A stretch of 64,000 bases of DNA from Sapria himalayana (taxonomy: Eukaryota; Streptophyta; Magnoliopsida; Malpighiales; Rafflesiaceae), in contig JAREIK010002272.1 in the NCBI GenBank assembly GCA_029783825.1, positions 109,873-173,872 of the forward strand. The letters run 5' to 3'. The number at the start of each line of letters is the position of its first letter. The first letter of the stretch is position 1. The notes under the pieces are model-generated. The model did not search any database and was not told the origin of the DNA. It saw only the letters and a list, made by a program, of their open reading frames with translations. Both the position numbers and the translations under genes were made by a program. Below are positions 39,680-51,140 of this stretch, piece by piece.

Positions 39680-40262
39680 TTTTAAAATAGCTAATTGTAA
39701 CCACAATCAAAATAGATAACATGGTGAGGCTGGAGAATAACATCTCACTTATTATTTGTAAACTTGAGTGGATATTCCCACTGAGTTTTTTTGATCGATG
39801 GAGCATTTTCTAGTCCATTTGGCATTTGAAGCAAGGATTGCAGGGCCATGCAATTCGGGTGGATGTATTCTTTCGAGATGTAAATACATATAATTTGTTG
39901 TGTTTTATTATTTAGTACTCTAAGTATTATTGTAATTTAATCTAATTGAAACCTACCATTATGGATGTAGGTATCTTCGTAAGTTGAAATTTAATGTTAG
40001 AAACAAGGAAAAAGTTGAATATTCATTTTGCAATGCATATTTTGTAGAAGAAGCATCACTTTGTTTTTATTATTTTGAAGATCATGTCAATACAAAGAAT
40101 AGAAATGTGTCATGGAATTATGAAGGTCATGTGATTGTGGAAGATGATTCTGTGGACAAACTATCTATCTTCAAGCACCCTAGAAAAGCATTTGGAAGAG
40201 CATTTGGAAGAGCAATGAAAAGATGTATGACAGATGAAGAGTACAAAGCAACCCAGAGTTAG
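39680..40262 (+). pseudogene. DUF4218 region of E3 transposase, with an intron
   Basis: The block from about 39700 reads MVRLENNISLIICKLEWIFPLSFFDRW, then GLQGHAIRV, matching the plant CACTA DUF4218 pattern (LE..I...LCKLE.IFPPSFFD). A likely intron with GTAAAT donor at about 39881 and a TAG acceptor near 39970 separates it from the second part. That part reads YLRKLKFNVRNKEKVEYSFCNAYFVEEASLCFYYFEDHVNTKNR and ends SIFKHPRKAFGRA...KATQS at a TAG (40260). The duplicated GRAFGRA inside 40194-40222 is a small tandem duplication. E5 has the same region at about 61160-61800 on the other strand. Confidence 0.85.
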
Positions 40263-40404
40263 GTTTTACTTAATGCGAAGAAATTACACCATATATTGAG
40301 TATGTATACCAAAATAGTTGTAGGTTTAATCATAGTTTAATTTTATCTTTAATAGGAATTATTAAAAATTGATATACAATTTTTCTTTCTTTTTATATTT
40401 GTGA

Positions 40405-41318
40405 AGTATTTATGTTGAGCAGTTAAAATATAGGCATCCAATAATTTCCTGCAATGATGTCGATTATATGCTAGAAACTAAATTTGTGAATTGGTTAAAA
40501 AATTATGTGAGTATAATTAAGTTTAATATTTTTGAATTATTTAATTTATTAGTATCTTTTATTTGTTAATATCATTTTTTAAATGTATGTCACAGGCAAT
40601 TGATCCTTTAAATGGAGATTCAAATATTTTTATTCAGAATCTAAGTAAATGCCCAGTTTGATATGTGACAACCTATCCTGGGTATTTTGTTAATGGATAT
40701 AAATTTTACAAAATCGGGCACGATTCTTCTAAAATAACAATGAATAGTGGTGTATGCATTAAAGCCTCAAGTTATAGTGCAGATGAGATTGATTATTATG
40801 GTCAACTCAAAGAAGTTATTGAGTTGGAGTATCTTGGACTCGAAAATGAGAGGATTATATTATTTAAGTGTGAGTGGTTTACTCCTACACGAAATGTGGA
40901 AACAAAGATTCATTCGGATTATAAGCTAGTAGATGTTAACCATAAATGCATATATAATCGATATGAGCCATTTATTATGGTAGTTCAAGCCACTCAGGTA
41001 TATTATTGTACATATCCGAGTTTATCTCGTGATAAGAATGATTGGTGGGCGATTTGCAAAATCAAAGCTAGATCAAAAATTGAAGTACCAACATCGAAAC
41101 AAAGGAGTGTAGATTTAGAAATAGCATCGGCATTCCAAGAAGATGACATAAATAATATTGAGCCTGTGAAGGTAGATGAAGATCCAGAAAATTTAAATGG
41201 TGGCACAATAAAAATTGAAGATCATCAATTTCTATCTGAAGATGAGTTCGAACATCTATTGGATTCAGAAAAAATATCAGAAGATCCATTGGTGGATCAT
41301 AGTGATGCTGATAATTAA
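40405..41318 (+). pseudogene. DUF4216 region (C-terminal part of TNP2 protein), E3
   Basis: An exon at about 40409-40507 reads YVEQLKYRHPIISCNDVDYM...FVNWLKNYV, followed by a GTGAGT donor. The next exon begins after CACAG (about 40597) with AIDPLNGDSNIFIQNLSKCPV, one TGA stop (40660-40662; E5 has an Arg-type codon there), then an open frame of 217 codons. This contains the DUF4216 core: TTYPGYFVNGYKF, NSGVCIKA, YYGQLKEVIELEYLG, ILFKCEWF and EPFIMVVQATQVYY...DWWAICKIK. The C-terminus is acidic (Asp/Glu-rich) and ends at TAA 41316. It usually forms the end of the large CACTA transposase. The long intact frame shows decay is uneven along the gene. Confidence 0.9.
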
Positions 41319-41454
41319 ATTGTTATAATTTTATTATAAATTAAAACTATCAAAGACTTTTTATATTTTGTTGAAATCTATCAGTGTGTTTTATTTGAAA
41401 ATGCATGCTTGTCATCATATCCCTTTTTTTTGTTCTATATTTTATTTTATATAG

Positions 41455-41830
41455 CAGATCGTACCTAAAGGATGTGGTCGTGGTCGAGGTGGGCATGAAC
41501 TTAGAAATGAACCAAATTAACCTATTATGTTATATCATGTTGTAGAATCAGTACCATCTCATAGTCACCATATCCAGACTTCAACATCATAATCACAATT
41601 TCCATTTCTATCACCATCACCATCATTGAGACCTCTACTATCAACGTTATCAGATGTAAGCCCACCACCCATTGTGTTTCCTACACAAACTTTTGATCCA
41701 TCTCTATCTTCTATACCATATTTTACACCGATTTTTCCCCTATTTACAATACCAATGGCATCATCAAATGTTGTGTCTTCCTCTATAGTCATTGTAAAGT
41801 TATAAATTAAGATTGTGAATGAGACACAAG
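41455..41830 (+). pseudogene. Probable N-terminal part of the second CACTA gene, E3
   Basis: After a CAG acceptor-like site, one frame reads IVPKGCGRGRGGHELRN, then a Pro/Ser-rich low-complexity stretch (SPSPSLRPLLSTLSDVSPPPIVFPTQ), interrupted by stops at 41518 and 41590. A basic Gly-Arg start followed by a Pro/Ser linker is common in proteins with a Transposase_24 domain. The minus-strand frame 41565-41792 is its shadow. Confidence 0.5.
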
Positions 41831-42197
41831 AAATATGTAAAAATGACTTGAAAAAAATGTTGATATTACTGTTACTGGTTTTTTTTATATTGTAATGATT
41901 TGCTTTTTTTTCAATGTTATTTATTTATGTGTACAGTTTTATTTCATATCACAAGTGTTCGACTATAATTATAAAGACTTTCAAGAAAATGGCTAATTCT
42001 AAAGTTTTCTCCTCGTAGAAAGTTTTTGAATAGACAAAAAAGTCCTATTTTAATGACTTTGAGGTAAAAATAACAAAACAAAAGAATTGAAAAATAATTA
42101 TCTAATTACTTAACTTTTATGTTGGTTATTATTCAAACAGTAAATAATTATGTTCTTATTGTTAATATAAATTTTTTTGTCATTTTTTTATTTATAG

Positions 42198-42720
42198 AAT
42201 CAGTGCACATGGGGACCCAAATTTGATGGAAAGATAGTCATTATGGGAGATCAAAGCTACTCAATGGTATTCTGATTTTGTCCATAAATTAAAGAAAATG
42301 AAAGTAATGCTTGATTTTATATTCGAGGAAGACTGTCTCGTGTGGCTTAATTATTGGGAGGAACCTGATGTGAAGAAAAAATCAGATATTGCCAACAAAA
42401 ATCTATGAAGTGAGGTTGTTGGACTAGGTATAGAAATCTGTCGACACACTGGAGGTTCAAAGTTGAGCATTGAGCACGCTCAAGATTTTGTACAAATTTG
42501 AAATTCTAAACATATCTATATTTTGTGTTGTCCTAATAGTCCAATAATTATAATCTCTGGATGGTATTAATACTTTTGTTAAATTTTTTTATCATTTGTT
42601 TTTTTATGAATTAATAAAAAGATATTCTAGGCTGGAGAATTGGGTCGAGATCCAAATTTTATAAGATTTTCAAAAAGATGCATGTGAAGAAAGTGGATGG
42701 TTAGTATGTTGACAATAATT
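42198..42720 (+). pseudogene. Transposase_24 (Ptta/En/Spm) domain, E3
   Basis: After a TATAG acceptor, fragments in shifting frames read NQCTWGPKFDGK, LDFIFEEDCLVWLNYWEEPDVKKKSDIANKNL, stop, SEVVGLGIEICRHTGGSKLSIEHAQDFV (about 42307-42500). From about 42634 they read AGELGRDPNFIRFSKRCM and KKVDG, stop, YVDNNS, stop, MI. The W...YW.....KK.S..AK.NR......HTGGS..I.EHA pattern followed by a LGR.P....F.K.H..K.G..VD motif is the plant Transposase_24 signature. These proteins correspond to TnpA-like or accessory CACTA products, thought to bind subterminal repeats. Stops and at least one frame change make it defective. Confidence 0.8.
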
Positions 42721-42831
42721 CTTAGATGATTGTAGTAAGAAATTGTTATATTAATTAGAATTTATAAAACTACATTACATTATCAAAATTATTTTGAATG
42801 CAAAATATTTATATTTTTTTGTAAATCTAGA

Positions 42832-43290
42832 ATAGTGTCTATCTCTATTTTATCTCAAGACCTAATGGAGGAACATGTGATAGCTGCTCATCAACAAGTT
42901 GAGGGTTCTATGGATCTTCAACCAAATGACTATGATCCTATTTATTTGGAGACAATTGGGGGTCGAAAGAAGCAGCGAGTGTATGGAATCGGCTCTAAGG
43001 GAGTGGCATTTTGTTGTAGTTGTCGTGCTTCTAATTTATATGCATTAGTAATGGTGGAAGAGGCGATCGAACAACAAGCATTGGAAACAAATGAACGTAT
43101 TGTAGATATGGAGGCCGACATGAAAAAGAAAGATGAGCAGATAACTAAATTGATGGAAGAAATGCAAGAAAATAAAGAAATTAAAAAAGCAATACAACAA
43201 CATATGTCCTATATGGAGTCACAGTTAGCGGCTTTGGCACATCAGATAGCATTTCGAGATCCAGCTGTAAATCCTCACAGGAGAGGCTAG
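42832..43290 (+). pseudogene. C-terminal exon of the second CACTA gene with coiled coil, E3
   Basis: An intact 151-codon frame beginning after an AG at about 42833. It reads ILSQDLMEEHVIAAHQQVEG, YLETIGGRKKQRVYGIGSKGVAF (the conserved GG..K.RVYG.GS box that ends Transposase_24), then a Lys/Glu-rich heptad region (EADMKKKDEQITKLMEEMQ...IKKAIQQHMSYMESQLAALAHQ) predicted to form a coiled coil, ending at TAG 43288. The coiled coil fits a dimerising DNA-binding protein. Remnants of the same exon remain in E1, E2 and E5 (59170-59772, minus strand). Confidence 0.85.
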
Positions 43291-43667
43291 CATTCCATAC
43301 AACTTATGAGGATGATTGAGTATGAGTATTATTTCTGTAATATTATTTATTTTTGTCTGTGTAGTAAATAATTATGATATTTTTTTTTGCAGGCTTCAAT
43401 TTTTTTTATTCTGGTTTTGTTCTTTGCTTTTCCGATATACCAAATAATGAATCTTTGTAGGACACATTATGCGAGAGAAAAGAAAAAATACTGATTCAAA
43501 GGATTCAGACATTACCATGGTCCTTCTAATGCATGTATCTCATATTTACCGATTTCAGCTTTATAAAAAAGATGGCTAACTTTTCTTATCTTTATTATTC
43601 TAAAATATTTTATTTTTGCACTCTCTTAATCTCTAAACATAATTGTTGGACATCTTTTGGATTTTTG
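43291..43667 (+). other. 3' region after the E3 coding exon
   Basis: AT-rich sequence that aligns by eye with the reverse complement of about 58850-59000 in E5 (TGATTCAAAGGATTCAGACA...CATGGTCCTTC). It was therefore present in the common ancestor of E3 and E5. No separate gene is seen. Confidence 0.5.
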
Positions 43668-44602
43668 TTAAAGCTGTATGATAATCAACTTTAATTTGTG
43701 TTTGTTCATGTCTATAATATTTGTTTTTATATATTTGTGAAAATGTTTTTGTGTCTCTGAATTTTTAGGGTAGATTTTTAGCCTATTATAGGTATGTAAA
43801 AGTCTATTTTCAGCAGCGGCAGCGGCGGCGGCAGCAACATCAACAGTGACAGTAGCAGTGGCGGTGGCAGCTATGGCAACAATGGTAGCAATGGTAGTAG
43901 TAGTGGCATCAGCAGTGGTAGTGGTAGAGATAACGACAGCAGTGGAAGGTGCGGCAGGAGTAACCGGAGCAGCACCAACGACAACAAATGCGGTATATAC
44001 ATATGTATATAGTCAATATATACGTACATATAATACTACAATAATTTATGTACATATATATTGAGTATATATAAGTACTCAGTATATATGTATGCATAAT
44101 ACTCCAGTTTATATGTACAAATACTATAGTAATATATGTACAAGTGAAATCCTAGTATATATATACATAATTACTACAATAATATTTATTTATCAAAACA
44201 TAGTTTTTTTTATTTATTCTAATTTGATTTGGTGGTTTTAATTTCGTACAGATTTGGTACCGCATTGTTTCCCATACGAAGCTTGTATAAGTGAAGACAT
44301 ATTTCAACAAACTGGTGCACCGTGACTCGGACAGCATTTTCGTAGTGGAAAGTTGGTGATTGGAGAAGCAGAGGGAGAGAAAGCAACGAAAATGCATTGA
44401 TAGATTATACTTTATGCATAGTCGGTAGATACATTGATTAATAAGGTGTAATATTTTTTATTATTTTATTGTTTTAGTTATTTAAAATATTATATTAGAA
44501 TAAGTTATTAAATAATTTTTTTGTTTAATTAAAAATTTTCATTTATAGTATCTGTTTTTATTAAATTTAATTTAAAAATATTAAATTATTTAATTAAATT
44601 TT
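43668..44602 (+). repeat. E3 tail unit, copy 1
   Basis: The unit begins with AAAGCTGTATGATAATCAAC and TTGTTCATGTCTATAAT. It has a pyrimidine/CAG acceptor-like site (43806-43813), a GC-rich triplet cassette, ACGACAACAAATG before a GTATATACATATG donor-like site, a GTATATATGTACATATA-rich part, a CAG acceptor, then TACCGCATTGTTTCCCATACGAAGCTTGTATAAGTG and a terminal GATAGATTATACTTTATGCA. Copy 2 repeats this order. Confidence 0.8.
43814..43992 (+). repeat. GC-rich triplet cassette 1 in E3
   Basis: About 180 bases of GGCAGT/GGTAGT-type triplets, much richer in G+C than everything around it. It is bounded by TTTTCAG on the left and ATGCGGTATATAC on the right. Depending on frame it reads poly(Ala/Val), Ser/Gly or Gln/Trp-like strings, so translation is not informative. 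Confidence 0.85.
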
Positions 44603-45845
44603 TGTTGAAACTATATGACGATCAACTATAATTTTTGTTTGTTCATGTCTATAATAACTATTTTTATATATCAGTTAATATGTTTGCATTTTTCTAAATT
44701 TTTTGGGTAGAGTTTTAGCCTATTATTTGTATGTAAAAGCCGATTATCAGTAGTGGTAGCCATGGCAGCGATAGTAGTCGCGGCAGTGATGGTAGTGGCG
44801 CCAATGGTGCCAGAAGCTGTAGTGGCAGTAGCGGTAGCAGCAGAGGTGGCAGTGGTAGTGGTGGCTTCGGCAGTGGCAGCAGCGGTAGCAGCCTTGGCAG
44901 CAGCAGCAATGATGGTAGTGGCTATAGCGGAGGCAACAGAGAAAGTAGAGAAAGCAGTGGCATCAGCATTAGAGGCAGAGGTGGTAGCGGCAGTGGCGGT
45001 AGTGGTGGTAGTGGTAGTGGTAGTGGTGGTAGTGGCAGTGACAGTAGTGGCTGCAGTAGCAGTAGGGGAAGCAGCCGCGGTAGCAGCGGCAGCACCGCAA
45101 TAGCAGCGGCAGCACCGTAGTAGCAGCGGCAGCACCGCAGTAGCGGTAGCACCTGCACCGGTGATAGCACCGGCAACAGCCGCAGCAGGACTGACAAGGG
45201 TGGCAGTAACGGCGAAAGCAGCAGGAACGACAACAAATGTAGTATATACATATGTATATAGTCACTATATATGTAAATATAACTTTGTAGTATTTTATGT
45301 ACATATATACTGAGTATATATGTACTTGGTATATATGTACATATAATACTATAATTTATATGTACAAATACTGTAGTAATATATGTACGAGTGAAATGCT
45401 AGTATATATGTATATTTTGCTGTAGTAATATATATTTAACAAAACAGTTTTTTTTTAATTTATTTTGATTTGATTTAGTGGTTTAAATTTCTTAAAGATG
45501 TGGTACTGCATTGTTCCCATTCGAAGCTTGTATAAGTGAATGTATTTTTCAACAGACATGATGCACCGTGGTCCAGACACCTTTTTCACAGTAGAAAGTT
45601 GGTGATCGGAGGAGTAGGGGGATATAAAGCAATGTCAATGCATTGATAGATTATATTTTATACACATTCAGTAGATACATTGATTAATAAGATGTAATAT
45701 AATTTTTGTTATTAATTTTAGTTATTTAAAATATTGTATTAGAATAATTTATAAAATAATTTTTTTTTATTTTTTAATTTTCATTTATAGTTTCTATTTT
45801 TATTAAATTTAATATAAAAATATTAAATTATTTAATAAAATTTTA
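44603..45845 (+). repeat. E3 tail unit, copy 2
   Basis: Same order as copy 1: GAAACTATATGACGATCAAC, TTGTTCATGTCTATAAT, cassette, ACGACAACAAATG, GTACATATA-rich part, TACTGCATTGTTCCCATTCGAAGCTTGTATAAGTG and GATAGATTATATTTTATAC. Confidence 0.85.
44751..45240 (+). repeat. GC-rich triplet cassette 2 in E3 (longest)
   Basis: About 490 bases of GGCAGT/GGTAGT/GCAGCA triplets, with a subrepeat of AGTAGCAGCGGCAGCACCGC at about 45083-45140 present several times. The plus frame 44753-45103 gives an Ala/Val-rich 116-codon string and the minus strand gives Leu/Pro- or Thr/Ala-rich strings. All are repeat translations and none can be supported as a protein. Confidence 0.85.
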
Positions 45846-46935
45846 GTTTAAGATGTATTGGGAAGAGCGACAGCATCAGAGGCAATGGCAACGGCTGCAC
45901 CGGAAGTAGCGGCGGTCGTGGCCGTAGTAGTTGTTACATCGGAAGCACTGGCAGCATCGGAAGCAGTGGCAACACCGAAAACAGCAGTAGCACCGAAAGT
46001 AGTGGCAGTAATGGCCAGGGTGGCAATGGCAGCGGCGGCGGTGGTAGTGGTGGTAGTAGCTACGGAAGCGATAGTTGCAGCATGCAGCGGCAATGGTAGC
46101 TGCAACATGCAGTGGCAGCACCGGTAGCGGTGGAGGCAGTCATCGTAGCAGCTTGTGGCAGCAGTGGCCAGCGGCGGTAGTGGCCAGCGGTGGTAGTAAA
46201 GGCGGCATCGGCAACGGCGACAGTAGTATTGGTATTGATAGTGACAGTGACAATGGTAGCAGCGGCAGGAGTAGCAACGGGAGCAGTAGCAACAACACCA
46301 AATGAGTATATATGTACGAATAAAGTCAATATATACGTACATAAAATACTACAGTATTTTATGTATGTATATACTAAGTATATTTGTACTCACTTTATAT
46401 ACACATATAATACTACTATTTTTATGTACATATACTGCAGTAATATATGTACGAGTGAAATGCTAGTATATATTTACATATATACTACGGGATTATATAT
46501 GTATCAAAACATAACTTTTTTTTTAAAATTTGAATGAGTGGTTTAAATTTCTTACAGATATGATACCGTATTATTCCTCATACAAAACTTCTATAAGTGA
46601 TGAGATTTTTCACTAGACATTATGTGCCGCAACTCGGACAGCTTTTTCATAGTAGAAAAATGATGATCGGAGGAGTAGAGGGAGAGAAATCATTGTCAAT
46701 GAATGAATATATTATACTTTATGCACTATCGGTAGATACATTGATGAATAAGATGAAATAAAATTTTGTTATTTTTTTGTTTCAATTCTGTAAAATATTG
46801 AATTAGAATAGGATATTAAATGTTTTTATTTTTTGTTTATTATAAAATATTTATCATTTCAATTTTTATTCAAATTAATATAAAAATATTAAATTATTTA
46901 ATTAAAAATTTTAAAATAATTTATATTCTGAATTT
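45846..46935 (+). repeat. E3 tail unit, copy 3
   Basis: Begins within the cassette, lacking the leader words of copies 1 and 2, and continues with AACAACACCAAATGAGTATA, the GTACATATA-rich part, ATACCGTATTATTCCTCATACAAAACTTC and a downstream GTAGATACATTGATGAATAAG. It is the most diverged at its left edge. Confidence 0.8.
45858..46303 (+). repeat. GC-rich triplet cassette 3 in E3
   Basis: About 445 bases of GGCAGC/GGTAGT/CGGAAG triplets. Subrepeats CATCGGAAGCA/CACCGAAA lie at 45938-46005, and GCAGCATGCAGCGGCAATGG and a diverged repeat at about 46075-46125. Reading frames across it in all six frames are low-complexity. Confidence 0.85.
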
Positions 46936-46949
46936 AATTTTGAAATTAA

Positions 46950-47416
46950 AATATCTATCGAAAATTACCTTGCTAAATTAGCAAGGGAAAAATCCCTTGC
47001 TAATTTATCTAGGGAATTTTCCCTAGCATATTTAGCCAGGGAAATATTAAAATTAGCAATGAATTTTTCGTCGCTAAATTTATATGGCTAGGGACTATAT
47101 CCTTCGCTAAAATTTATAGACTAGCATTTTAGCTAGGGAATCATTCGTCATTATTTTCATTTGGCGACAGAAAATCACATTTATCTTGTTAATTTAGCTT
47201 GGGAATTTGTCTTTTTTAGCAAGGGATTTTTTTCGTCGCTGACAATTTAGCTAGGTACACTTTGTGTCGCTAAATTTTTGCAAGAAGCACTTTAGAAAGG
47301 GAACCGATCCATCGGTAATCCGCCACTACTAAAAATTTTCTGACCACTACTAAAAATAGAAAATTCCTATTTAGCTAGGTAATTGTCCCTAGCTATATAG
47401 GATTTTTCTTGTATTG
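46950..47416 (+). repeat. E3 right terminus and subterminal repeats
   Basis: Dense direct and inverted copies of TTAGCAAGGGAAAAATCCC, TAGCTAGGGAAT and TTTTCGTCGCTAA. The pair AGCAAGGGAAAAATCCCTTGCT at about 46979-47000 is an exact inverted repeat. It ends in TTCTTGTATTG, one substitution away from the usual terminus. Confidence 0.85.
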
Positions 47417-47546
47417 ATAGATAGATAGATAGTTAGATAGACAAATAGACTGATAAACTAATAGATAGATAGGCAAGTAGATAGATAGAAAAATAGAAAT
47501 ATTGATATATATATATATAGAATGATAGAATGAAAAACAGATAGAT
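47417..47546. repeat. GATA array, block 3 (130 bp between E3 and E4)
   Basis: Short GATA/GACA remnant with a small (TA)n tract. Because E3 and E4 each have their own target duplication, this is host array left between two independent insertions. Confidence 0.95.
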
Positions 47547-48390
47547 CACTACTAAAAAGTATGATAATACCGAAAAAAATACCGAACGAAAATTTGGTCT
47601 GTAATTGTTGTCCAAAACACGACCAGTTAGCGACAAAAAAAATGATATCGAACAAAAATAAATTTTCCGACCAAGGACCAACCATAATTACCGACTAAAT
47701 ATTTTTGGTCACGAATCGATTTGTAGAGTGGTTATTAAATAAATTACCAACTATTTAACGACCTTTCATTATAATTGGTTGGTATAGTATTTTTTCAAAT
47801 TATTTATAACTTCATACTTACCAACCAATTACCAATCAATTATCAACCATATATATAGGTCAGTTATTACTGACCAGTTCACGGCCTATTTAGAGATCCT
47901 AAGTGGCGCATCGAATAAAAATATTTCCGACCAAATTTTAGACCAACTACCGACCATTATTACCGATCAAATATAATTGGTCGAAAATATGGTCTGTAAA
48001 TTAGGAGGTAATTAGCAAAAAACATTCCCAAAAGATTATGAATCATTTAACGACCAAAAATATATAACCATTAAAAATGGTCAGTATAGTGGTTATCCAA
48101 TATATTTATAAGGTCGTAATTACCGACCAAATTACCGAACAAATATATAATTCATTATTTATTGACCTTTTCACGACCAAATACCGATCAATCATACCGA
48201 GCAAATATTTTTGGCTGGAAATTGGTCAGTAAATTAGGATGGATATAGCGAATAGAAATTTCTAACAAATTACCGACTATTTAATAACCACAAACATATT
48301 ACCATTAAAATTGGTCTATAAAGTAGACTTCCAAATACTTATAGATTTTTTCTGATCGGCCATTTACCGACCATAATTTTGGACGGTAAT
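47547..48390 (+). repeat. E4 left subterminal ACCGACC repeats
   Basis: Many copies of ACCGACCAAAT, TACCGACCA, CGACCATTAT and inverted AATTGGTCGGTA-like or ATTGGTCTGTAA words at irregular spacing. Repeats of this kind are the known binding sites for the small CACTA protein in En/Spm and similar elements. Here the role is inferred from position. Confidence 0.85.
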
Positions 48391-48600
48391 TCATTGATTT
48401 AATTTTTTGATTTGAAAATTATTTGCTAAGTGATTAAAACCTAAAATCATCGAAACTCCGTAGTTTTTTCGAATCAAAGCCGACTGTAAGCATGAAATTG
48501 AAAAAATTTGATCTTTCTTCTGAGTCCAGGTAAGTTTTTCTCTATTCGTCTCCTTCAAATTGCTTATACACATCTCCGTTTCTTTGAATTATATATAGAC
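48391..48600 (+). promoter_or_regulatory. Possible leader exon of the E4 gene
   Basis: This stretch is less AT-rich and ends TGAGTCCAGGTAAGTTTTTC (donor-like GTAAGT at 48531), as expected for a non-coding first exon ahead of a long AT-rich intron. The minus-strand 60-codon frame here has no recognisable features. Supported only by position and the donor motif. Confidence 0.3.
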
Positions 48601-49319
48601 AATTGAAATTTCATTTTTTCAGTATTTTCGGGTATTAGATTTTTTTTCTCCTCCTAATATCTTAATTTTTTCTTAAATTTTATTTAACCTAATATTATTT
48701 TGATTCGACACAATTAATTAAACTATAATTTTTCATTTTTAAAAATTTATTCATCTACTATTTATATTTTTAGGGTTTTAGTGATTTTGATTTCAATTAC
48801 ATGATGTTTGCATCCAAATAATCTTAATGTTAATAGTTTATATTTATATAATCATATGACGTTATGTATAAATGTCAATACTTTAATATATATATAATGA
48901 TTTATGTTAAATCAAAATTTTATTTAACGTTAATCTTAAATGTTTATCACTGTATATATAAACTTTTATACATTTATATAATCGTATGTTATTATGTATG
49001 AATGTCTATACTTTAAATATAAACGTATTACATTATAAATACATATTGATAAGTTTATATAAACATATAATGTTATATATAAATATTTATACATATGTTT
49101 TAATATTTATAAATATCTATACAAAATTTACATTAACCTATCCATATATATATTTTTTTATATAACAATTATATAATATTAAATGATTATACAATTTTGT
49201 AAATATTTATATTGCATATTTTTTTATATAAATATAGAATATTTATAATATTTATAAAAATGTGATAAATATACTATATATTATTTATAAAAGTGTTACA
49301 TATAAATATAATAATATTT
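48601..49319. other. AT-rich E4 interior
   Basis: Extremely AT-rich, with no coding potential. It could be intron. Confidence 0.5.
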
Positions 49320-51140
49320 AAGTAACATTTATAAAAATATTTTATTCACAAATATTATATAGATACACGTGTTTAATTATATAATCATATGTCATTTTAT
49401 ATAAAAATATTTATAACTATATTTATAATAAAGTAAACTATTTTTATAACTATATTTATAACTTTGTATAACTAATTTATAACTATATAATAATGTATAA
49501 CTATATGTATAATTCTATATAATTATATTTCTAAAAATATATATTATATGCATACTAATATATAATTATATATTATTATATTTTACTAAATGTATACCTA
49601 TAAAAATATTAATTATAATTATATCTTTAACTACATACATATTTATAACTATATGTGTATATCTTTATATAAATATTTGTATAAATATGTAACACTTTAT
49701 ATAATTAAATATAACTATATTAAAACTATATATACATATATGTATTCATATAATTAAATTAAAATATTTGTTTATAACATTGTATATATTTATGTATAAC
49801 TACTTATCATTACTTATATAAATATATCTATATATAACTATTTCTTTAATTATATATAACTATTTATAATTATCTATATTATATGAATACAACTATATAA
49901 TTATAAATAATTGTATCTTACTATATGTATAACTATAAAAGCTTTATACATATTAATATTTAAATATATACTTCACAACTTATATTTAATATATATTTGT
50001 ATATATTAGTATATGAAAAAGTATTTTACTATATCTATACCTATACATATATATATGTATAAATATATAAATTTAAATGAACAAATATATAAATCTACAT
50101 GTATAAATATATGTTTAACTATATGTATAACTATATGTATAACAACATATAACTATATTTATAATTACATGTATAACACCATACAACATTATGTTAAACT
50201 ATATGTGTATAACTATATATAAATATATGTGTAACTAAATAAATGCCAATATAATTATATATAAATATATTTGCAACTATATATACATATATGTATTAAT
50301 ATAATTAAAGCAAAATATTTCTTTATAACGTTGTTTATATTTATGTATAACTACTTATAACTACTTGTATGAATAAAACTATATATAAATATATGTTTAA
50401 TTATATATAACTATTTATAACTATATATATTATATGTGAAATAATATATAGCTATAAATAATTATATCTTACTATATCTATAATTTTAAAGGTTATATGC
50501 ATAATTATATTTAAATAATAAATTTACAGCTTATATTTATTATATATTTGTATATAGTAGTATATAAAAAAGTATTTTACTATATCTATACCTATTCATT
50601 ACTATATTTATAAATATATAAAATTAAATGAACAAATATATAAACCTACATCTATAAATATACATTTAACTATTTTTGTAACTATATGTATAACCACACG
50701 TAACTATATTTATAATTACATGTATAACAACACACAACATTATTTTAAACTATATGTGTATAACTATATAAAAATATTTGTATATCTAAATAAATGTCTA
50801 TATAATTATATATAACTATATTTGGAACTATATATACACATATATGTTAACATACTTAATGCAAAATATTTTTTTATAACGTTGTTTATATTTATGTATA
50901 ACTACTTATAACTACTTGAATGAATATATCTATATATAACTATATGTTTAATTATATATAACTATTTATAACTATATATATTATATGTAAAATAATATAT
51001 AACAATAAATAATTGTATCTTAGGATATGCATAGTTTAAAAGTTTTATGCATAATTATTTTTAAATATTAAATTTATAGCTTATATTTAATATATATTTG
51101 TGTAAATTAGTATATAAAAAAGTATTTTACTATATCAATA
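49320..51140. repeat. AT-rich long-period satellite in E4, about 550-bp unit
   Basis: The landmark (T/G)TAGTATAT.AAAAAGTATTTT followed by ACTATATC occurs at 50006, 50557 and 51107, spaced 551 and 550 bases. The full order between landmarks repeats: CTACATGTATAAATAT, ATGTATAACCACA, ATAACAACA.ACAACATTAT, AACGTTGTTTATATTTATG, then AACTACTT. At least two and a half units are present. The same satellite lies at the equivalent place in E2 and E3. Confidence 0.9.

Larger units (their letters stand above)
34204..47416 (+). mobile_element. CACTA element E3, 13.2 kb, transposase-bearing
   Basis: The left end is CACTACAACAAAA at 34204 and the right end is TTTTTCTTGTATTG at 47416, one base off the canonical TTGTAGTG. 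Flanking ATA at 34201-34203 and 47417-47419 gives a 3-bp target duplication within GATA repeat. Both ends carry clustered TTAGCTAGGGAA / GGATTAGCGA motifs. Inside, on the plus strand, are decayed genes with the full plant CACTA domain set. Numerous stops, one altered terminus and a deletion in TNP2 make it defective. Confidence 0.92.

Noticed and set aside
44753..45103. Ala/Val-rich 116-codon plus-strand frame and Leu/Pro-rich minus frames
   Set aside because: All derive from GGCAGT-type triplet repeats. Every frame stays open because of composition, so none can be preferred.
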